Source: an uncultured Collinsella sp. (lineage in GTDB: Bacteria > Actinomycetota > Coriobacteriia > Coriobacteriales > Coriobacteriaceae). From it: a stretch of DNA of 64,000 nucleotides. A model generated the notes under the pieces. The model had not been told where the DNA came from and searched no databases. It saw only the letters and a program-made list of their open reading frames with translations. Of this stretch, positions 35,694 through 45,003 are shown one piece after another. The stretch covers positions 62,001 through 126,000 of the forward strand of contig CAUHCN010000002.1 of the NCBI GenBank assembly GCA_959604825.1, read 5' to 3'. The first letter of the stretch is position 1. Each line of letters opens with the position of its first letter. The position numbers and the translations under genes are program-made.

Positions 35694-37364
35694 ATGGCAG
35701 CTAAAAAATCATCTCCCTTGAAGATCATCCCGCTCGGCGGCCTTGATGGCATCGGCAAGAACATGACGGTCTTCGAGTGCGGCGACGACATGGTGCTCGT
35801 CGACGCCGGTCTTATGTTCCCGGATGACTCCCAGCCCGGTATCGACCTGGTGCTTCCCGACTACACCTATGTTCTGGAGAACGAGGAGAAGCTCCGCGGT
35901 ATCATCGTTACTCACGGCCACGAGGACCACACCGGTTCGCTTCCGTACCTGCTGCAGGACCTCAACAACAAGGTGCCCATCTTCTCGAGCAAGCTGACGC
36001 TCGGTTTTATCGAGGGCAAGCTTTCTGAGTTCCGCATCCGCGCACCCAAGTTCCGCGAGGTCAAGGGCGGCAGCCATGTCAACCTCGGCGGCATCTCGCT
36101 CGACTTCTTCTCGATGACGCACTCCATCCCCGGCGCTCTGGGCGTGTTCATCCGCACCAATCAGGGCACCGTTATGCACACCGGCGACTTTAAGCTCGAC
36201 CAGACGCCCATCGATGGCGTCACGCCCGACTATGCCGCTATCAGCCGCTTTGCCAAGCAGGGCATCGACCTGCTGCTTTCCGACTCCACTAATGCCACGG
36301 TTCCCGGCTTTACCAAGTCCGAGGCCGAGGTTGGTCCCAACCTGCTGCACGCCATCAAGAACGCCCCGGGTCGCGTGTTCGTCGCATCGTTCTCGAGCCA
36401 CATCCATCGTTTGCAGCAGATCTGCGATGCCGCCCGCAAGTGCGGCCGTAAGGTCGTTGTGACCGGTCGCTCCATGCTCACGAACACCCGCGTGGCGCGC
36501 GAGCTCGGTTATCTCAACATCGATGATGCCGATATCATCGATGCCTTCGATATTGATAACCTGCCTGACGACAAGATCGTCGTCATGTGCACTGGTTCGC
36601 AGGGCGAGCCGCTGTCGGCCCTGTCCCGCATGGCCAATGGCGAGCACAAGACGCTCTCCATCCACGAGGGCGATACCGTTATCCTTTCGGCAACTCCCGT
36701 TCCTGGCAACGAGAAGGCCGTCCAGCAGGTCGTCAACAGCCTGGCCAAGCTCGGCTGCGACGTGTGGGATAAGAACCGCGCTCTCGTCCACGTCTCGGGT
36801 CACGGTAGCCAGGAGGAGCTCAAGCTCCTGATGGCCATGGCCAAGCCCACGTACTTTATGCCGGTTCACGGTGAGGCCGTGCATCTGCGCGCCCATGCCC
36901 AGCTGGCCCGCAAGATGGGCATCAAGGACGATCATATCTTTATCCTCGATAACGGCGACACGCTCGAGATGCGCGGTGGTATCGTCAAGCGCGGTACGCC
37001 CGTCGAGTCCGGTGTCGTTTACGTCGACGGCCTGCGTATCGGCGATACCGACCCCATCGTCCTGCGCGATCGCCAGAAGCTCGCCAACGACGGTATGGTC
37101 ACGGCCGTTGCCATCGTCTCCCTCAAACACAAGAAGATCGAGGCCATCGAGTTCTCGGGCCGCGGCGTCTCGTTTGCCATCGACGACCAGTTCTCCGAGG
37201 ATGCCTCCGCGTCCATTATGAAGACGATCGAGAAGGGTAAGTTTAGCTTTACCAGCAGCGGTTCCGATGCCATTCGCAAGGCCGTGCGCGATTCGCTCTC
37301 TAACTTTATCTGGAGCCGTACGCGCACCCGTCCGATGATCATCCCGGTCGTCATGGAGGTTTAG
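35694..37364 (+). CDS. rnj: Ribonuclease J
   Basis: Beta-CASP metallo-beta-lactamase nuclease with 5'-3' exo- and endoribonuclease activity. Metal motif VTHGHEDHTG (HxHxDH), MHTGDFKLD, then the beta-CASP FSSHIHR and the HVSGHGSQEE motif. C-terminal domain from about residue 450. 556 residues; many actinobacterial RNase J proteins are similar in size. AAAGGA lies upstream of the ATG. ftsK follows one base after the stop. Confidence 0.95.
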   Translation: MAAKKSSPLKIIPLGGLDGIGKNMTVFECGDDMVLVDAGLMFPDDSQPGIDLVLPDYTYVLENEEKLRGIIVTHGHEDHTGSLPYLLQDLNNKVPIFSSKLTLGFIEGKLSEFRIRAPKFREVKGGSHVNLGGISLDFFSMTHSIPGALGVFIRTNQGTVMHTGDFKLDQTPIDGVTPDYAAISRFAKQGIDLLLSDSTNATVPGFTKSEAEVGPNLLHAIKNAPGRVFVASFSSHIHRLQQICDAARKCGRKVVVTGRSMLTNTRVARELGYLNIDDADIIDAFDIDNLPDDKIVVMCTGSQGEPLSALSRMANGEHKTLSIHEGDTVILSATPVPGNEKAVQQVVNSLAKLGCDVWDKNRALVHVSGHGSQEELKLLMAMAKPTYFMPVHGEAVHLRAHAQLARKMGIKDDHIFILDNGDTLEMRGGIVKRGTPVESGVVYVDGLRIGDTDPIVLRDRQKLANDGMVTAVAIVSLKHKKIEAIEFSGRGVSFAIDDQFSEDASASIMKTIEKGKFSFTSSGSDAIRKAVRDSLSNFIWSRTRTRPMIIPVVMEV

Positions 37365-37365
37365 T

Positions 37366-40143
37366 TTGGCGCGCGGATCTGCACAAAACGCCAAAGGCAA
37401 TAAGGCCAATAACCAACCGGCATCTGCTAAGGGTGCCGGTTCCCATCTGCGTGCCAATAAGGGCCATGAGGCAGACTTCGACGATTTTGAGCCCTTGGTC
37501 GAGCCTTCGGCCAATCGCGATATCGCCGGCGTGGTCATTGCCGTTTTGGCGATCGCTTCCTTCATTGCCGTGATCTCACCGGCAACAGCGCCCGTGACGG
37601 CTGCTGTTGCCGGGTTCTATCACCTGGGCTTTGGCCTGGGCGCCTACGTGCTGCCGATCGTCATCTTGCTGTTTGCCGCCACGCTCTTTTTGGGTGAGGA
37701 CTCGCCGCTCAACGTGCGCTCTGTTGCGGGCGGTGCCGTGGTCTTTATCGCCGTCGTCTCCATTCTTTCGCTGATGGTGCCGGGCACGAGCGATTCGTGC
37801 GACCTTATGTTTACGCCGCAGAACCTTTCCGTGTCGGGTGGCTACATTGGTGCGTTTATTGCGAGTGCGCTGCAGAATGCCCTGGGTAAGCCTGTCGCGA
37901 TGGTGGTTCTGTTGGGTCTGGCCGTCGTTGGTTTTGTCATCATTGGCTTTTCGGTGGGCGGTGTGCTGCGCTCTGCCCGCGATCGTGCGGCAGATTTTGC
38001 CGAACGCCGTCGTGCCGATGTCAACGCCAGCCCGTGGGGTGACGACGAAGCCCTGTCGGTGCCCGGCGTTGCCCGTCCGCACCTGAGCATTCTTCGTCAA
38101 AAGGGCTCCGATGCTGCCGTGACCACGGTCATGGGCAACGATGTGGACCCGGTTTTGGACGATGACGACGAGGACGATGACCCATTTGTCGACGTATCCG
38201 AGTCGGTTGAAGCCGAGCGCGCCAAGACCACGCTGCTGCCGCGCCGCCATGCCAAGAAGGGCAAGGCTGCGCCCAAGCTCAACACAAGCGAGCCCGACCC
38301 TTCTTGGTCCGATAGCGAGATTGAGCTCACCGAGGGTGACGACGAGGACGACGAGGCTCCGCTCGAGACCGCCAAGACAACCTTGCTGCCGCGTCGCCAC
38401 GCCAAGCGCGGGCAGGTCACTGGACAGCTTTCGATGGAGGACGATCCGGACAAGATCGACGAGTCCGAGCCGCCGTTTGCCGTGAATCCCGTCTCGGCCG
38501 CACCTCAGATTCCCGACTTCCTGAAGCATCCCAAGGTTGCCGATGCGCCTGCCACGAGTGCTGTCGAATCGGCTGCGGCTCGTGATGGGGGAGTGGACGA
38601 CGGCGCCGCAGATAACGAGGGCGAAGAAGAGGACGGCCTCAAGCTTCCGCCGCTCGAAATCCTACATGCCAACCCGCAGTCGGCTTCTGCCGCGTCTTCG
38701 GATAAGGAGCTGGAGCAGACCGCTGAGTCACTGCAATCCACCTTGCTTGAGTTTGGCCGCAGTGCCCGCGTGGTCGGCTGGATCGCCGGCCCCACGGTGA
38801 CGACCTTTAAGCTGCAACCTGGCGAGGGCGAGCGCGTGAGCAAGATTTCGAGCCTCGAGGACGATATTGCGCTTTCGCTCGCCGCCCAGTCGGTTCGTAT
38901 CTTTGCCCCGATCCCCGGCACCTCGCTCGTGGGCATCGAGATTCCCAACCGCAAGCGCCAGAACGTCAATCTGGGCGACGTACTGCCCTATGTGAAGGGC
39001 GGTCCGCTCGAGCTTGCCATCGGCCGCGACGCCGAGGGCACGCCGGTCGTCGCCGACCTCGCCAAGATGCCTCACCTGTTGATCGCCGGTACGACCGGTT
39101 CTGGTAAGTCGGTGATGATCAATTCCATCATCACGACCTTGCTCATGCGCGCCCTTCCCGAGGACGTTCGCCTGATCATGGTCGACCCCAAGCGCGTCGA
39201 GCTTGCGGGCTATAACGGTCTGCCGCATCTCTATGTGCCCGTGGTGACCGAGCCCAAGCAGGCCGCGAGCGCCCTGCAGTGGGCCGTGTCCGAAATGGAG
39301 CGCCGCCTGAAGGTATTCGAACGCCTCAACGTCCGTAAGATTTCGACCTATAACGAAAAGCAGGCCGCCGGCGAGTTTGAGCATTACGACAACCCGCCTC
39401 AAAAGATGCCCTACCTGGTCATTATCATTGACGAGCTCTCTGACCTGATGATGGTTGCCGGTAAGGATGTCGAGGCCTCGATCGTGCGTATTGCACAGCT
39501 GGGCCGCGCCGCCGGTATTCACCTGATCGTTGCCACGCAGCGCCCCAGCTCCAACGTGGTGACGGGCCTTATCAAGGCCAACATCACCAACCGCATCGCC
39601 TTTAACGTCGCCACGGGCATCGACTCGCGCGTCATCATCGACCAGATGGGTGCCGAGAAGCTCACCGGTTTGGGCGACATGCTGTTCTCCAAGGTCGACT
39701 GGGGCAAGCCCCGCCGTATCCAGGGCTGCTTTGTCTCGGACGACGAAATCAACGAGATTGTCGAGTTCGTTAAGTCGCAGAGCGAGCCCGACTACCACGA
39801 GGAGATTCTGTCCGCCGTGGCGCCCGCTTCCATGTCCATGGCTGGTGGCGGCATTGTCCGCACCGGAGTCGCCGAGCCGCAAGACGATGATCCGCTCATT
39901 TGGGAAGCCGCCCATATTGTGGTGGAATCGCAGCTGGGCTCCACATCTGGCCTGCAACGCCGCCTGAAGGTTGGCTATGCGCGTGCCGGGCGTATTATGG
40001 ACATGCTGGAAGAAAAGGGTGTCGTCGGCCCGCCCGACGGTTCCAAGCCGCGCGAGGTCCTGTTGGACGAGGAGGGGCTTGCCGCGCTGGAATCTGTCGA
40101 CGCCGAGATGGCACGTGAAGATCGTGAGTTTGGAGGATTCTGA
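37366..40143 (+). CDS. ftsK: DNA translocase FtsK/SpoIIIE
   Basis: Pumps chromosome ends through the closing septum. Four N-terminal membrane helices (about residues 45-205) and an acidic linker (205-450) are followed by the motor with Walker A GTTGSGKSVMINS and IIDELSDLMM. A C-terminal winged helix (GLQRRLKVGYARAGRIMDML) reads polar DNA sequences. 925 residues. TTG start after GGAGGT. The linker contains KTTLLPRRHAK twice (about 287-297 and 337-347), exactly 50 residues apart. Confidence 0.95.
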   Translation: MARGSAQNAKGNKANNQPASAKGAGSHLRANKGHEADFDDFEPLVEPSANRDIAGVVIAVLAIASFIAVISPATAPVTAAVAGFYHLGFGLGAYVLPIVILLFAATLFLGEDSPLNVRSVAGGAVVFIAVVSILSLMVPGTSDSCDLMFTPQNLSVSGGYIGAFIASALQNALGKPVAMVVLLGLAVVGFVIIGFSVGGVLRSARDRAADFAERRRADVNASPWGDDEALSVPGVARPHLSILRQKGSDAAVTTVMGNDVDPVLDDDDEDDDPFVDVSESVEAERAKTTLLPRRHAKKGKAAPKLNTSEPDPSWSDSEIELTEGDDEDDEAPLETAKTTLLPRRHAKRGQVTGQLSMEDDPDKIDESEPPFAVNPVSAAPQIPDFLKHPKVADAPATSAVESAAARDGGVDDGAADNEGEEEDGLKLPPLEILHANPQSASAASSDKELEQTAESLQSTLLEFGRSARVVGWIAGPTVTTFKLQPGEGERVSKISSLEDDIALSLAAQSVRIFAPIPGTSLVGIEIPNRKRQNVNLGDVLPYVKGGPLELAIGRDAEGTPVVADLAKMPHLLIAGTTGSGKSVMINSIITTLLMRALPEDVRLIMVDPKRVELAGYNGLPHLYVPVVTEPKQAASALQWAVSEMERRLKVFERLNVRKISTYNEKQAAGEFEHYDNPPQKMPYLVIIIDELSDLMMVAGKDVEASIVRIAQLGRAAGIHLIVATQRPSSNVVTGLIKANITNRIAFNVATGIDSRVIIDQMGAEKLTGLGDMLFSKVDWGKPRRIQGCFVSDDEINEIVEFVKSQSEPDYHEEILSAVAPASMSMAGGGIVRTGVAEPQDDDPLIWEAAHIVVESQLGSTSGLQRRLKVGYARAGRIMDMLEEKGVVGPPDGSKPREVLLDEEGLAALESVDAEMAREDREFGGF

Positions 40144-41654
40144 TGGCTGCACGCTTTGGTGACATGCTGCTCGAGCAGCGTCGCCGAATGGGCCTTTCCA
40201 TTCAGCAGGTCGCCAACACCATCAAAATCAGGCCGCAGATCATCGAGTTTTTCGAGACCGGTAACTTTGCTTCGATGCCGCCGCGCGGCTATGCGCAGGG
40301 CATGATTTCGAGCTATGCTCGTTTTTTGGGCCTCAATCCGCGCGAGGTCGTCAATGCCTACTTTGACGAACTGATGGCATACGAACGCGAGACGTCGCAG
40401 CAGGGCGGTCGTTTCCAAGACGCCGCCGGCTACGTCAATTCGCGTTCCTCGGTCGATAACGGGCGCTTCCTGATGGTTCAGGGCGGTCGTTCGACTCGCT
40501 ATGGACAGCGTCCTCAGCAGGCCGGTTATATTACCGAGACGGGTTCGGGCGAGGAGATTCGCTCGCAGCGTGACCGGTTCCGCAGTACGCCGATGCCCGA
40601 GGACCGTGCACTTCCCGCTGCCCGCGGCGTGGCGCGTGACCCTCGTGCCGGCTACGGCGACGGCGGCTATTCCGATCGCGGTTACCGTTGTGCCTCTACG
40701 GGACGCTCTCGCGGTGGCTATGCGGATGCCGATACCACGCAGGTGACGCCGCGTCTTCGCTCTCAATCTCAGCCGTGTGGCCAGCGCCCTTCGGCTCCGC
40801 GTTCGGGCCAGCGTGGCTATCAAGGCCGCGGTGAACTTGCGCCCCGCTCGGGTCAGCGCGGCCTTCAGGGCCAGGGTGGCTATCGTGGCCGTTCCGATAG
40901 CAATCGTGGTCGTATGCCTCAGGGAGGTGGCCGCAGCAGTTCCAGTCGTGGACGCGGCGGATCTCGTACTCCTCAAAACAACGGGCTCGATCCGCGTATC
41001 GTCTACGCTGGCATCGGTGCCGTGGCGTTGCTGCTGATCGTGCTCATCGTGGTACTTCTGCGCGGCTGCGCATCTTCGACGCCCGAAACCACGCCCGAGA
41101 CGCCTGCTGCTACCAAGACGACGACCAAGAAGTCTTCTAAGAAGACCGAAACGGTCGACGAGGACGAAGACACCGATGAGGCGACGGATGAGTCGACCGG
41201 TTCGGACGCCACCAAGACGACGGCTAAAAAGGAAGAGAACGAGGCGACGAAGGTCAAGGTCTCCGTTGCCAAGGGAAAGACCGCGTGGATTGAGGTCAAG
41301 GTCGACGGAAAGTCGGTCTATGGCGCCCAGGCGACTGGCCCCTTTGAGCAGGAGTACACGCCTGAGTCCTCGATCGAGATCACCACGTCCAAGCCTTCCG
41401 ATGTCACCGTTACCAAGAACGGCGAAAAGGTCCGTTACGATACCAAGACCTCGGGCGTGGCGCGTGTGACGATCACCGTTCCCAAGAAGGAGACGACTGG
41501 TTCCGAGAATGGTGAAAGTTCTGATGGTACCGACACCACCGATGGTGCCGACACCACCGACGGCACCGATGCCCAATCCACGGATGGCGCCGATACCGCA
41601 ACTGACGACCAGACGCCCACCGATTCTACCGACTATTCGTACGATAGCTACTAA
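40143..41654 (+). CDS. RodZ-like membrane HTH protein with an Arg/Gly-rich linker
   Basis: The N-terminal 70 residues are a Cro/CI-type helix-turn-helix of the RodZ kind (MLLEQRRRMGLSIQQVANTI, IRPQIIEFFE). A long linker (about 80-283) is rich in Arg, Gly, Ser and Gln with repeated RSGQRG and GRGG motifs. A membrane segment at about 286-308 (GIGAVALLLIVLIVVLL) leads to an extracellular DUF4115-like domain (VKVSVAKGKTAWIEVKVDG onward). The tail is Asp/Thr-rich. RodZ links MreB to the cell wall in rods. The start overlaps the ftsK stop (TGATG). The 503-residue length is above average because of the linker. Confidence 0.85.
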   Translation: MAARFGDMLLEQRRRMGLSIQQVANTIKIRPQIIEFFETGNFASMPPRGYAQGMISSYARFLGLNPREVVNAYFDELMAYERETSQQGGRFQDAAGYVNSRSSVDNGRFLMVQGGRSTRYGQRPQQAGYITETGSGEEIRSQRDRFRSTPMPEDRALPAARGVARDPRAGYGDGGYSDRGYRCASTGRSRGGYADADTTQVTPRLRSQSQPCGQRPSAPRSGQRGYQGRGELAPRSGQRGLQGQGGYRGRSDSNRGRMPQGGGRSSSSRGRGGSRTPQNNGLDPRIVYAGIGAVALLLIVLIVVLLRGCASSTPETTPETPAATKTTTKKSSKKTETVDEDEDTDEATDESTGSDATKTTAKKEENEATKVKVSVAKGKTAWIEVKVDGKSVYGAQATGPFEQEYTPESSIEITTSKPSDVTVTKNGEKVRYDTKTSGVARVTITVPKKETTGSENGESSDGTDTTDGADTTDGTDAQSTDGADTATDDQTPTDSTDYSYDSY

Positions 41655-41680
41655 GCCGCTCGTACGCGAAAGGAAACATC

Positions 41681-42178
41681 ATGGCTAAAGATTCCAGCTT
41701 CGACGTCGTGTCCGAGGTCAACATGCAAGAGGTCGACAACGCCTTCCAGCAAACCACGCGTGAGATTTCCCAGCGCTATGACCTGAAGGATTCCGGCGCC
41801 ACGATCGAGCTTTCGAAGGGCGACAAGCTCTTTACGATCAACGCCCCGGCCGACTTTGTCTCCAAGCAGATTATCGACGTGCTGAGCTCCAAGCTCATCA
41901 AGCGCGGCATCGACCTCAAGGCTGTCTCGTGGGATGCTCCGCAGGCGGCATCGGGCGGCACCGTGCGCGTGCTCGGCCATATCGTCGAGGGTATCGACCA
42001 GACGACCGCCAAGAAGATCAACAAGGACATCAAGGACCAAAAGCTCAAGGTCAAGGTGACTATCGAGGCCGACAAGCTGCGTGTTTCCTCTGCTTCGAAG
42101 GACGCGTTGCAGACCGTGATCCAGTTCCTGCGCGACCAGGACTACGGCCAGCCGCTGCAGTTCACCAACTACCGCTAA
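41681..42178 (+). CDS. yajQ: YajQ family nucleotide-binding protein (DUF520)
   Basis: A 165-residue, two-domain ferredoxin-like protein, MAKDSSFDVVSEVNMQEVDN, ending RDQDYGQPLQFTNYR. This is a full-length match to the YajQ family. Some members bind cyclic di-GMP, and earlier work reported RNA binding. The role here is not known. GAAAGGA before the ATG. It sits between rodZ-like and rimO on the same strand. Confidence 0.9.
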   Translation: MAKDSSFDVVSEVNMQEVDNAFQQTTREISQRYDLKDSGATIELSKGDKLFTINAPADFVSKQIIDVLSSKLIKRGIDLKAVSWDAPQAASGGTVRVLGHIVEGIDQTTAKKINKDIKDQKLKVKVTIEADKLRVSSASKDALQTVIQFLRDQDYGQPLQFTNYR

Positions 42179-42205
42179 TATCATTCGAAAGGACTGCTCT
42201 CCAAC

Positions 42206-43555
42206 ATGGATACACCGTTGGGCTCCGTGCTCTACATCACCCTCGGGTGCGCTAAGAACGAGGTTGACACCGACCGCATGCGTTCTCTTTTGACCGCCGC
42301 GGGCTACGAGGAGGCATTCGACCCACAGGATGCCGATATCGCCATCGTCAATACATGCTCGTTCCTCGCCTCCGCAACGTCCGAGAGCATCGAGACCACG
42401 CTCGAGCTCGCCAACGAGGTTCAGGACGGCGTTCGTTCTTGTCCCATCGTCATGTGCGGCTGTGTGCCGTCGCGCTATGGCGACGACCTGCCTGACGAGC
42501 TGCCCGAGGTCGCTGCCTTTGTGAAGGCCGACGAGGAGGATGGCATTGTGACGGTCATCGATGGCGTGCTGGGTGTCGAGCGTGAGATTGCCGCCTATAT
42601 TCCGCAGGTCAAGCGCACCGTCGAGGGCGCTGTCGCCTACGTCAAGATCTCCGATGGCTGCAACCGCTTCTGTAGCTTCTGCATGATCCCGTATATCCGC
42701 GGTCGTTATCACTCGCGCAATGCCGAGAGCATTATTTCCGAGGTGCGCGACTTGGTTGCCGGTGGCGTGCGAGAGATCGTGCTGATCGGCCAGGACACGG
42801 GTATTTGGGGCACCGACTTTGCCGACGAAGACGTCACCGATGGCTCGCCGCGCAATCTGGCGCAGCTGCTGCATGCCGTCGCCGAGGCCGTGCGCCCGCA
42901 CAACGTCTGGGTCCGCGTGCTCTACCTGCAGCCCGAGGGCATGACCGACGAGCTTATCGATACGATTCGCGATACGCCCGAGGTACTGCCTTATATCGAT
43001 ATCCCCGTGCAGCACTGCGACGCGCGCATCCTCAAGGCTATGCGCCGTTCTGGTTCGCGCCAGGAGCTCGAGGACCTGTTCCGTGATCTGCGTGAGCGTA
43101 TCCCCGGCATTGTGATCCGTTCCACGGCCATGGTCGGCTTCCCGACCGAGACCGACGATGAGTTCCGCGACCTTATCGACTTTATGGACACCGTCGGCTT
43201 TGACTACACGAGCGTCTTTGCCTACTCGCAGGAGGAGGGCAGCCTGGCCGCTAAGATGGAGGGTCAGGTCGATGAGGAGGTCAAGCTCGAGCGCGCCCAG
43301 GAGGCCATGGACCTGGCCGAGTCGCTCGGTTTTGCCGCCACCGCCGCACATGTGAGCGAGCGCGCCCAGGTGATTGTCGACGGCATCGAGGAGACCGAGG
43401 ACGGCGCCGAGCTGATCGGCCACGCTTGGTTCCAGGCGCCCGATTCCGATGGCGCGGTGCACTTGGACGCCAGCGAGGCGTCCGTGGGCGATATTCTGAC
43501 GGTCGAGTTTACCGATAGCTTCTGCTATGAGCTTATCGGCCATGTTGTGGAGTAG
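42206..43555 (+). CDS. rimO: Ribosomal protein S12 methylthiotransferase RimO
   Basis: Adds a methylthio group to an aspartate of S12. N-terminal cluster cysteines occur in TLGCAKNEVD, NTCSF and CGCVPSRY. The radical SAM motif is ISDGCNRFCSFCMIPYIRG, and GFPTETDDEF and a C-terminal TRAM domain follow. The LGCAKN signature separates RimO from MiaB and MtaB. 449 residues. GAAAGGA precedes the ATG. Confidence 0.95.
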   Translation: MDTPLGSVLYITLGCAKNEVDTDRMRSLLTAAGYEEAFDPQDADIAIVNTCSFLASATSESIETTLELANEVQDGVRSCPIVMCGCVPSRYGDDLPDELPEVAAFVKADEEDGIVTVIDGVLGVEREIAAYIPQVKRTVEGAVAYVKISDGCNRFCSFCMIPYIRGRYHSRNAESIISEVRDLVAGGVREIVLIGQDTGIWGTDFADEDVTDGSPRNLAQLLHAVAEAVRPHNVWVRVLYLQPEGMTDELIDTIRDTPEVLPYIDIPVQHCDARILKAMRRSGSRQELEDLFRDLRERIPGIVIRSTAMVGFPTETDDEFRDLIDFMDTVGFDYTSVFAYSQEEGSLAAKMEGQVDEEVKLERAQEAMDLAESLGFAATAAHVSERAQVIVDGIEETEDGAELIGHAWFQAPDSDGAVHLDASEASVGDILTVEFTDSFCYELIGHVVE

Positions 43556-43564
43556 GAGAGCATC

Positions 43565-44203
43565 GTGGCAAACGAGAGCAATAAGGAACTGACGAGTGTT
43601 TGGACGCCCGCCAACATCGTGACGTGCGTTCGCATCGTCTTTATCCCGGTGTTCATGATCGTGTCGGCGCTTTCTCACACGAGTGTTGCCGGTACAGATT
43701 GGAGCACCTTCGACGGCCCGCTCGCCGCCGCTGCCTTCATTCTGTATGTGATCCTGTCGTGCACCGATAAGGTCGACGGTTATCTGGCGCGCTCGCGCAA
43801 CGAGATTACCGATTTCGGTAAGTTCTTGGACCCCATCGCCGATAAGCTGCTGGTGTTCTCGGCTCTGCTGCTGTTCTTGGATTTTGGCGCTGTGACCGTG
43901 TGGTCCGTGTTCATTATCCTGTTCCGTGAGCTTCTGGTGAGCGCCCTTCGCATGGTCGCGAGTGCCGCCGGCGTGGTCGTTGCCGCCGATAAGCTTGGCA
44001 AGTACAAGACGGCGACCACGATGGTCTCCATCTGCGGTTACCTGTGCGTCTTTGCGATGGCCGGCTTGCACCTTGGCCCGCTGGCGCTGACGCTCGGCAT
44101 CTACTCGGTGTCGCGCTTCCTGTACGCCGTTGCCGTTGTCCTGACCGTTATCTCGGGCGCCCAGTACTTCTGGAACTGCCGCAAGATCGTCTTTTCGGTC
44201 TAG
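43565..44203 (+). CDS. pgsA: CDP-diacylglycerol-glycerol-3-phosphate 3-phosphatidyltransferase
   Basis: Makes phosphatidylglycerol phosphate in the membrane. The CDP-alcohol phosphotransferase signature DGYLARSRNEITDFGKFLDPIAD matches the D-G-x2-A-R-x8-G-x3-D-x3-D pattern across two short stretches. Several hydrophobic helices are visible. 212 residues. GTG start. pgsA-cinA-recA is a conserved Gram-positive order. Confidence 0.92.
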   Translation: MANESNKELTSVWTPANIVTCVRIVFIPVFMIVSALSHTSVAGTDWSTFDGPLAAAAFILYVILSCTDKVDGYLARSRNEITDFGKFLDPIADKLLVFSALLLFLDFGAVTVWSVFIILFRELLVSALRMVASAAGVVVAADKLGKYKTATTMVSICGYLCVFAMAGLHLGPLALTLGIYSVSRFLYAVAVVLTVISGAQYFWNCRKIVFSV

Positions 44204-44209
44204 GTCCTG

Positions 44210-44746
44210 GTGGGTATGACGGACTCTTTTGAGCAGATTTCCGCACATAACGAGGAGCTGGCGCGTCATATTGTCGAGCGCGCGAGCGCTCGGGGCGTGA
44301 CGGTTTCGACGGCTGAGTCGCTGACAGCAGGTATGATTGCCTCGACGATTGCCGATATCCCGGGCGCCTCGGCGGTGCTGCGTGGCGGTGCGGTGACCTA
44401 CTGCGATGAGATCAAGCATCGCGTTTTGGGCGTTGATCAGGAGACGCTCGACCGCTATACCGCGGTGTCGCATCAGACCGCGCGCGAGATGGCGGCGGGT
44501 TCGCTGGAGCTGTACCAGAGCGATATTGCAGTGAGCGCAACGGGTTATGCCGGCCCCGGCGGCGGCACTGAGGACGATCCGGCTGGCACTTTCTATATTG
44601 GCTGGGCGTATCGCGCGGCTGATGGGGAAGTGCCGGTCGTGGACTCTGTGCGCTGCCACTATGAGGGCGACCGTTCGTGTGTTCGTGCCCATGCGGTCGC
44701 GGAGGCATTGGGACGCATTGCCCTTTTGCTCAACTCTATGGAATAG
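44210..44746 (+). CDS. pncC: CinA C-terminal domain protein (nicotinamide-nucleotide amidohydrolase type)
   Basis: Only the C-terminal PncC-type domain of CinA is present: STAESLTAGMIASTIADIPG, AVTYCDEIKHRVLGV, and ATGYAGPGGG. Relatives deamidate NMN to nicotinate mononucleotide. 178 residues, as expected for a stand-alone domain. GTG 44210 and ATG 44216 are both possible starts; neither has a good SD. The position before recA matches the competence-linked cinA-recA pair of Gram-positives, which usually has the longer protein. Confidence 0.88.
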   Translation: MGMTDSFEQISAHNEELARHIVERASARGVTVSTAESLTAGMIASTIADIPGASAVLRGGAVTYCDEIKHRVLGVDQETLDRYTAVSHQTAREMAAGSLELYQSDIAVSATGYAGPGGGTEDDPAGTFYIGWAYRAADGEVPVVDSVRCHYEGDRSCVRAHAVAEALGRIALLLNSME

Positions 44747-44753
44747 ACGTGTT

Positions 44754-44777
44754 TTAAGGGGCCTTAGGGCCCCTTAA
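44754..44777 (+). terminator. Hairpin after pncC
   Basis: A perfect 10-bp stem TTAAGGGGCC / GGCCCCTTAA with a 4-base loop. The T-run after it is weak (TTGTGG), so termination may be partial. Confidence 0.6.
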
Positions 44778-44852
44778 TTGTGGAGATAGGGACCTCTGAC
44801 AAATTCAGCGTTTTTGCTGGTCATAGGTTTATTTTCGCCTTCCTTGCTTATA

Positions 44853-44932
44853 TTTGGCCCTATGTGGTCAAGCATTTGGTCAGTATTTGGTCGGCGTTTG
44901 GTTGGGTTTTGGAAAGACTGCCTGCATATGAT
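44853..44932 (+). promoter_or_regulatory. recA promoter with an 11-bp-spaced TTTGG repeat array
   Basis: TTTGG occurs at 44875, 44886, 44897 and 44908, always 11 bases apart, and again at 44853 (two spacings upstream), with a degenerate copy between. The last copy lies in the -35 position of a good -10 box, TATGAT at 44927-44932. No normal -35 hexamer is present. The layout suits an activator that binds one face of the helix; the regulator is not identified. Confidence 0.6.
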
Positions 44933-44951
44933 TTATCTGAACGGTTGACCA

Positions 44952-44965
44952 CGAACAGCCGTTCG
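44952..44965 (+). promoter_or_regulatory. LexA box at recA
   Basis: CGAACAGCCGTTCG is a perfect palindromic match to the Gram-positive SOS consensus CGAAC-N4-GTTCG. It lies about 20 bases downstream of the -10 box, where LexA would block transcription. Confidence 0.85.
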
Positions 44966-45003
44966 TTTATTATCGATGCAGGTTGTTAAGAGGAGGGCTT
45001 TTC

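Noticed and set aside
41651..44692. 1013-codon open frame on the minus strand across yajQ-rimO-pgsA-pncC
   Set aside because: It spans four well-supported genes; His/Arg/Leu-rich composition and no motif. A shadow frame.
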